This document shows, piece after piece, positions 14,968-17,164 of a stretch of DNA of 17,164 nucleotides. A program made the position numbers and the translations under genes. Source of the stretch: CAZWDO01 sp964632485 [NCBI: uncultured bacterium] (GTDB lineage Bacteria; JAGOEH01). How positions within the stretch are numbered: position 1 is the first letter of the stretch; each line of letters opens with the position of its first letter. The notes below the pieces were generated by a model. That model ran no database searches. It was given only the letters and a program-made list of their open reading frames with translations, and was not told the DNA's origin. The stretch lies in the NCBI GenBank assembly GCA_964632485.1, contig CAZWDO010000008.1:151290-168453 (forward strand), given 5' to 3'.

Positions 14968-15671
14968 TAGATCGGGATATTATCGGTACCGGTTATTATG
15001 TTATTGATGATTTTATCAAGGTCTCTTTTAACTGCAGTTTTAATACTGGGATTAATCCATTTGATCGTTTCTAAACTTTCTTCCGGAAATGAACTCAGAA
15101 TATCTGTAACTATAATAGGATCTATGGGCGATTCTTTTTGCGCAGCTTCGGCAATTATTTCAGGCCAATTGAAATTGAATTTTTTTGATAGCCCCCATAT
15201 ATCAACGATATCCTTGGGTTCATAGCGATAGAGCGCGGTGATTTTGTTTGATAGCATATTCCGCCACGAATCGATTTTTCCAAGTATCGGATTATATTCA
15301 AAATCACCAAAATGGGGGGTAGTATCGTTCACCAGGTCGATTTTTAATTGGATATCCGGTTCATGGGTATGATAAATAAAAAACTGGGTATAATCTGAAG
15401 TCCGGATAATATGCTGCAAATCGATCCGCAGTCGTTGGTTATTTTTTTTATCGGAGAATAAATGAAAAAATTGATCAATGTAGTGAGGATAGTTGGGGTC
15501 CCGGTTGAGAAAAAAATTCAGATCATCGGAAAATCTATGCTGGCAATACTGGCGGGAGATGGCGGTACCACCGGTCAGATAGAAGGGTAGATTGCATTCT
15601 CTGACGAGCTTCAGCGCCCCATTCTGCAGGGGGTAAAGCTTCTCCGTGTAGTAGGCAGCGTACGCGTTCAT
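14967..15671 (-). CDS. AbiEii/AbiGii-type nucleotidyltransferase toxin
   Basis: A 234-aa member of the nucleotidyltransferase family that supplies the toxin of type IV AbiE phage-abortive systems. Seen: F-Y-L-T-G-G-T-A-I-S-R (Gly34-Gly35-Thr36), H-R-F-S-D-D-L-N-F-F (46-54), and the downstream N-K-I-T-A-L-Y-R-Y-E-P-K-D-I-V-D-I-W, which is the family's conserved second region. The usual metal-binding S-x-D-x-D reads S-D-D-L-N, with Asn52 in place of the second Asp; this may weaken activity or may be a tolerated variant. The start overlaps the end of the upstream gene by 137 bp. The first 30 residues (helical, then G-G-T) fit the family, so the start is credible. Family toxins block growth upon phage infection unless restrained by a partner. 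Confidence 0.85.
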   Translation of the reverse strand: MNAYAAYYTEKLYPLQNGALKLVRECNLPFYLTGGTAISRQYCQHRFSDDLNFFLNRDPNYPHYIDQFFHLFSDKKNNQRLRIDLQHIIRTSDYTQFFIYHTHEPDIQLKIDLVNDTTPHFGDFEYNPILGKIDSWRNMLSNKITALYRYEPKDIVDIWGLSKKFNFNWPEIIAEAAQKESPIDPIIVTDILSSFPEESLETIKWINPSIKTAVKRDLDKIINNIITGTDNIPI

Positions 15672-15939
15672 ATCGTTCTCTTAATTCGGGTATGCGGATT
15701 TTTTGAATATGTTCCCGGGTTAAATTGACTTTGACGGTTTCGATTCCATATAGTTTCAGCAAATCATACCACCCTAGCCGCTCGAACATCCGCTGCCATA
15801 CCCAAAACTCGTTGAACGGACCTATGGCTTCTTTTTGTCGGCTGGCTATCAAATAGAGATCGTACGGATCGAGATTGTAATCCCATACGATCCGCTTGAT
15901 GATGGAACGAATGGCGTCGGGTGATTGTTCTTGTTTCAT
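15535..15939 (-). CDS. Putative antitoxin partner of the AbiEii-like protein
   Basis: A 134-aa soluble protein without membrane segments, charged and helical, starting at ATG 15939. Its position directly before an AbiEii-type toxin gene is that of the antitoxin; I do not recognise a named DNA-binding motif. The segment R-M-F-E-R-L-G-W-Y-D-L-L-K-L-Y-G and a C-terminal L-L-S-D-R-W-Y-R look like conserved protein sequence. Because that C-terminal signature lies inside the overlap with the toxin gene, the 137-bp overlap is probably real rather than a frameshift artefact. If so, both frames are constrained in this stretch. Alternatively, the last part may be chance readthrough after loss of an earlier stop: in another frame, a TGA overlaps the toxin's ATG. 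Function is inferred from context only. Confidence 0.65.
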   Translation of the reverse strand: MKQEQSPDAIRSIIKRIVWDYNLDPYDLYLIASRQKEAIGPFNEFWVWQRMFERLGWYDLLKLYGIETVKVNLTREHIQKIRIPELRERYERVRCLLHGEALPPAEWGAEARQRMQSTLLSDRWYRHLPPVLPA

Positions 15940-16081
15940 ACTTTATCATTTGGGTTGACTGTTATATGGGTTAAAATTTACTCAACAGTCGATGGAAATG
16001 CTGAATATACAACCCTAAGTAGTTGTAAATGTAGATGATGGAATTGTTTTACTCATGATTGTATCTTCGGAAATGAGTGTT

Positions 16082-16912
16082 TCAGAACCAGGTTTTATAC
16101 AGGGTCCACCCGCCGAGAACTATGATGGCGATACCCAGGATATAATGCAAGTATTCTTTTTTCAGGATGCGGGTTACCAGCGGGCCAAAAGGCGCTACCA
16201 TGACCGAACCGAGGATCAAAGCGATAGTTAGCGGCCAGTTGAGGATGGTGTTGGAAAACAGGGTGGCGGTAAATTGTGTTACCGGCATGGAGAAAATCGA
16301 TTCCGAGGATTCGGCTGCCATCTTAGCAAATACGTAGGTCAGAAACGACATGATGCAGATGGGCGCCTCTGCCAGTGTGGTCACGCCGATGGCGCGCTTG
16401 TGTTCCTGTCCGGCCAGAATTTGTCCGGCAGTTACCACCGGGCCGAAACCACCTCCGGAAAGCCCTTTGTTGAAGGCGCTTAATATGCCGATACCCATCA
16501 TTTTTTTCCATGAAAAACTAAACGACTGATTGCGTAAAATGATTACTCCCATGGTCAGTACCAGCAGTCCAATATAGGTATTCAAAGCGGTTTTAGGAAT
16601 TTTAATGGCGATCAGCGCGGCCAGAATAGTCGCGAACATGCCAAACAGGGTAATCACCGAGGCAATTTTGAAATCCTGTGAAGCGGGATGAAAAGAGACG
16701 TTTTCAAACCGGTGATGAAACAGTGAGGCGATCAGACCGCCAAAAGCTTGCGACAACAATACAGCCGGTACACAAATCAGGGGTTCAAAACCCATGATCA
16801 GCAGAGTAGGGGTGAGCAGGGTGCCATACCCCATGCCGATTGACGAATCGATCATTTCATACAAAAAGGCCAGCGCGAAAATTAGTAAAAACATACCGAC
16901 GGTCAGTTCCAT
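16082..16912 (-). CDS. TauE/SafE-family sulfite/anion exporter
   Basis: A 276-aa integral membrane protein with about eight hydrophobic segments and the family's two related half-repeats. Each half has a Gly-rich motif: I-D-S-S-I-G-M-G-Y-G-T-L-L-T-P near 21-35 and F-N-K-G-L-S-G-G-G-F-G-P-V-V near 147-160. Members move sulfite, sulfonates or related small anions across the inner membrane; the true substrate is not decidable here. The ATG has a good AAAGGA ribosome site about 7 nt upstream. It stands alone, 142 bp before the AbiEii pair, and its higher GC suggests a resident host gene. A link to sulfate/sulfite metabolism for the sulfotransferase is possible but is only proximity. Confidence 0.93.
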   Translation of the reverse strand: MELTVGMFLLIFALAFLYEMIDSSIGMGYGTLLTPTLLIMGFEPLICVPAVLLSQAFGGLIASLFHHRFENVSFHPASQDFKIASVITLFGMFATILAALIAIKIPKTALNTYIGLLVLTMGVIILRNQSFSFSWKKMMGIGILSAFNKGLSGGGFGPVVTAGQILAGQEHKRAIGVTTLAEAPICIMSFLTYVFAKMAAESSESIFSMPVTQFTATLFSNTILNWPLTIALILGSVMVAPFGPLVTRILKKEYLHYILGIAIIVLGGWTLYKTWF

Positions 16913-17164
16913 TTTTGTTCCTTTTATATTGTGATTTTAAAAAAATGCGAAGGTTGTAATTGTGAATAGCAACTACGTTTTGGTTTGCATACGGTCGGAA
17001 TTACGGGTTTGGGCGCCGCATCGCCCTGCAAGTGTACTTTTGGGACATTTTGGTTTTCAGTCCAGCCGCGTTGAAATCTTCCCGGTTTTTGACAATGGTT
17101 GTTGATTTTGAACGGATCTTCCAAGCTCGAAATGGGGTCAACTTGTTTTAAGTCAATTTATTAA
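16913..17164. other. Right-edge region without recognised gene
   Basis: About 250 bp upstream of the TauE/SafE gene. A minus-strand frame is open through most of it, but it has no family signature and only low-complexity, Pro/Lys-rich content, so I do not call it a gene. It should hold the promoter of the TauE/SafE gene, but no convincing -35/-10 pair stands out. Confidence 0.3.

Noticed and set aside
14674-14970. A 98-codon plus-strand frame
   Set aside because: The opposite strand holds the recognisable endonuclease-like remnant; this frame has no family pattern and starts inside it.
16274-16511. Short frames on both strands inside the TauE/SafE gene
   Set aside because: They are shadows of a strongly supported membrane protein gene.
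16924-17124. A 66-codon minus-strand frame before the TauE/SafE gene
   Set aside because: No domain, no ribosome site and biased composition; treated as non-coding upstream sequence.
1-17164. CRISPR arrays, tRNA or rRNA genes
   Set aside because: I saw no regularly spaced repeats and no cloverleaf or rRNA-like segments anywhere in the window.

Overview
The window reads as one chromosomal locus for a cell-surface polysaccharide or glycolipid, in a bacterium I cannot place taxonomically. Every intact gene lies on the minus strand, so transcription runs from high to low coordinates. The central part (about 1-8.3 kb and 9.66-13.3 kb) is visibly very AT-rich. The flanking genes (tag, the AbiEii-like pair, the TauE/SafE gene) and two mobile-element relics are clearly richer in GC. 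This suggests a variable glycan cluster inserted in a mid-GC genome.

Layout from right to left, the direction of transcription: a TauE/SafE-type anion exporter (16.1-16.9 kb); an antitoxin-like gene overlapping an AbiEii-type nucleotidyltransferase toxin (15.0-15.9 kb); a graveyard (13.3-14.9 kb) with a broken endonuclease-like gene, a membrane-protein fragment, part of a transposon and a gene fragment with several stops; a four-gene unit of SPASM radical SAM protein, polysaccharide deacetylase, methyltransferase and C-terminally shortened GT4 glycosyltransferase (9.66-13.3 kb); a decayed DruA/DUF4338-type transposon gene on the plus strand (8.4-9.6 kb); a seven-gene unit of sulfotransferase, methyltransferase, FemAB-like acyltransferase, B12-binding radical SAM protein, methyltransferase, Wzx-type flippase and SGNH hydrolase (0.93-8.3 kb); then tag (3-methyladenine DNA glycosylase I) and a HEPN-domain gene cut by the window edge.

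The two glycan units together encode sugar transfer, N-deacetylation, methylation, possible sulfation, possible aminoacyl transfer, radical chemistry and flipping across the inner membrane. No polymerase (Wzy), initiating phosphoglycosyltransferase, chain-length regulator or export protein is visible. The locus is therefore either incomplete here or makes a short decorated oligosaccharide.

The most unusual structure is a pair of about 90-bp, roughly 79% identical inverted repeats (9568-9659 on plus, 13765-13854 on minus). They exactly bracket the 4.1-kb four-gene unit. Both look like the start of the same transposase gene, both begin at an ATGA overlap with an upstream frame, and both lose similarity at the same point. 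This resembles a decayed composite transposon or a recombination-mediated insertion that delivered glycan genes and clipped the GT4 gene.
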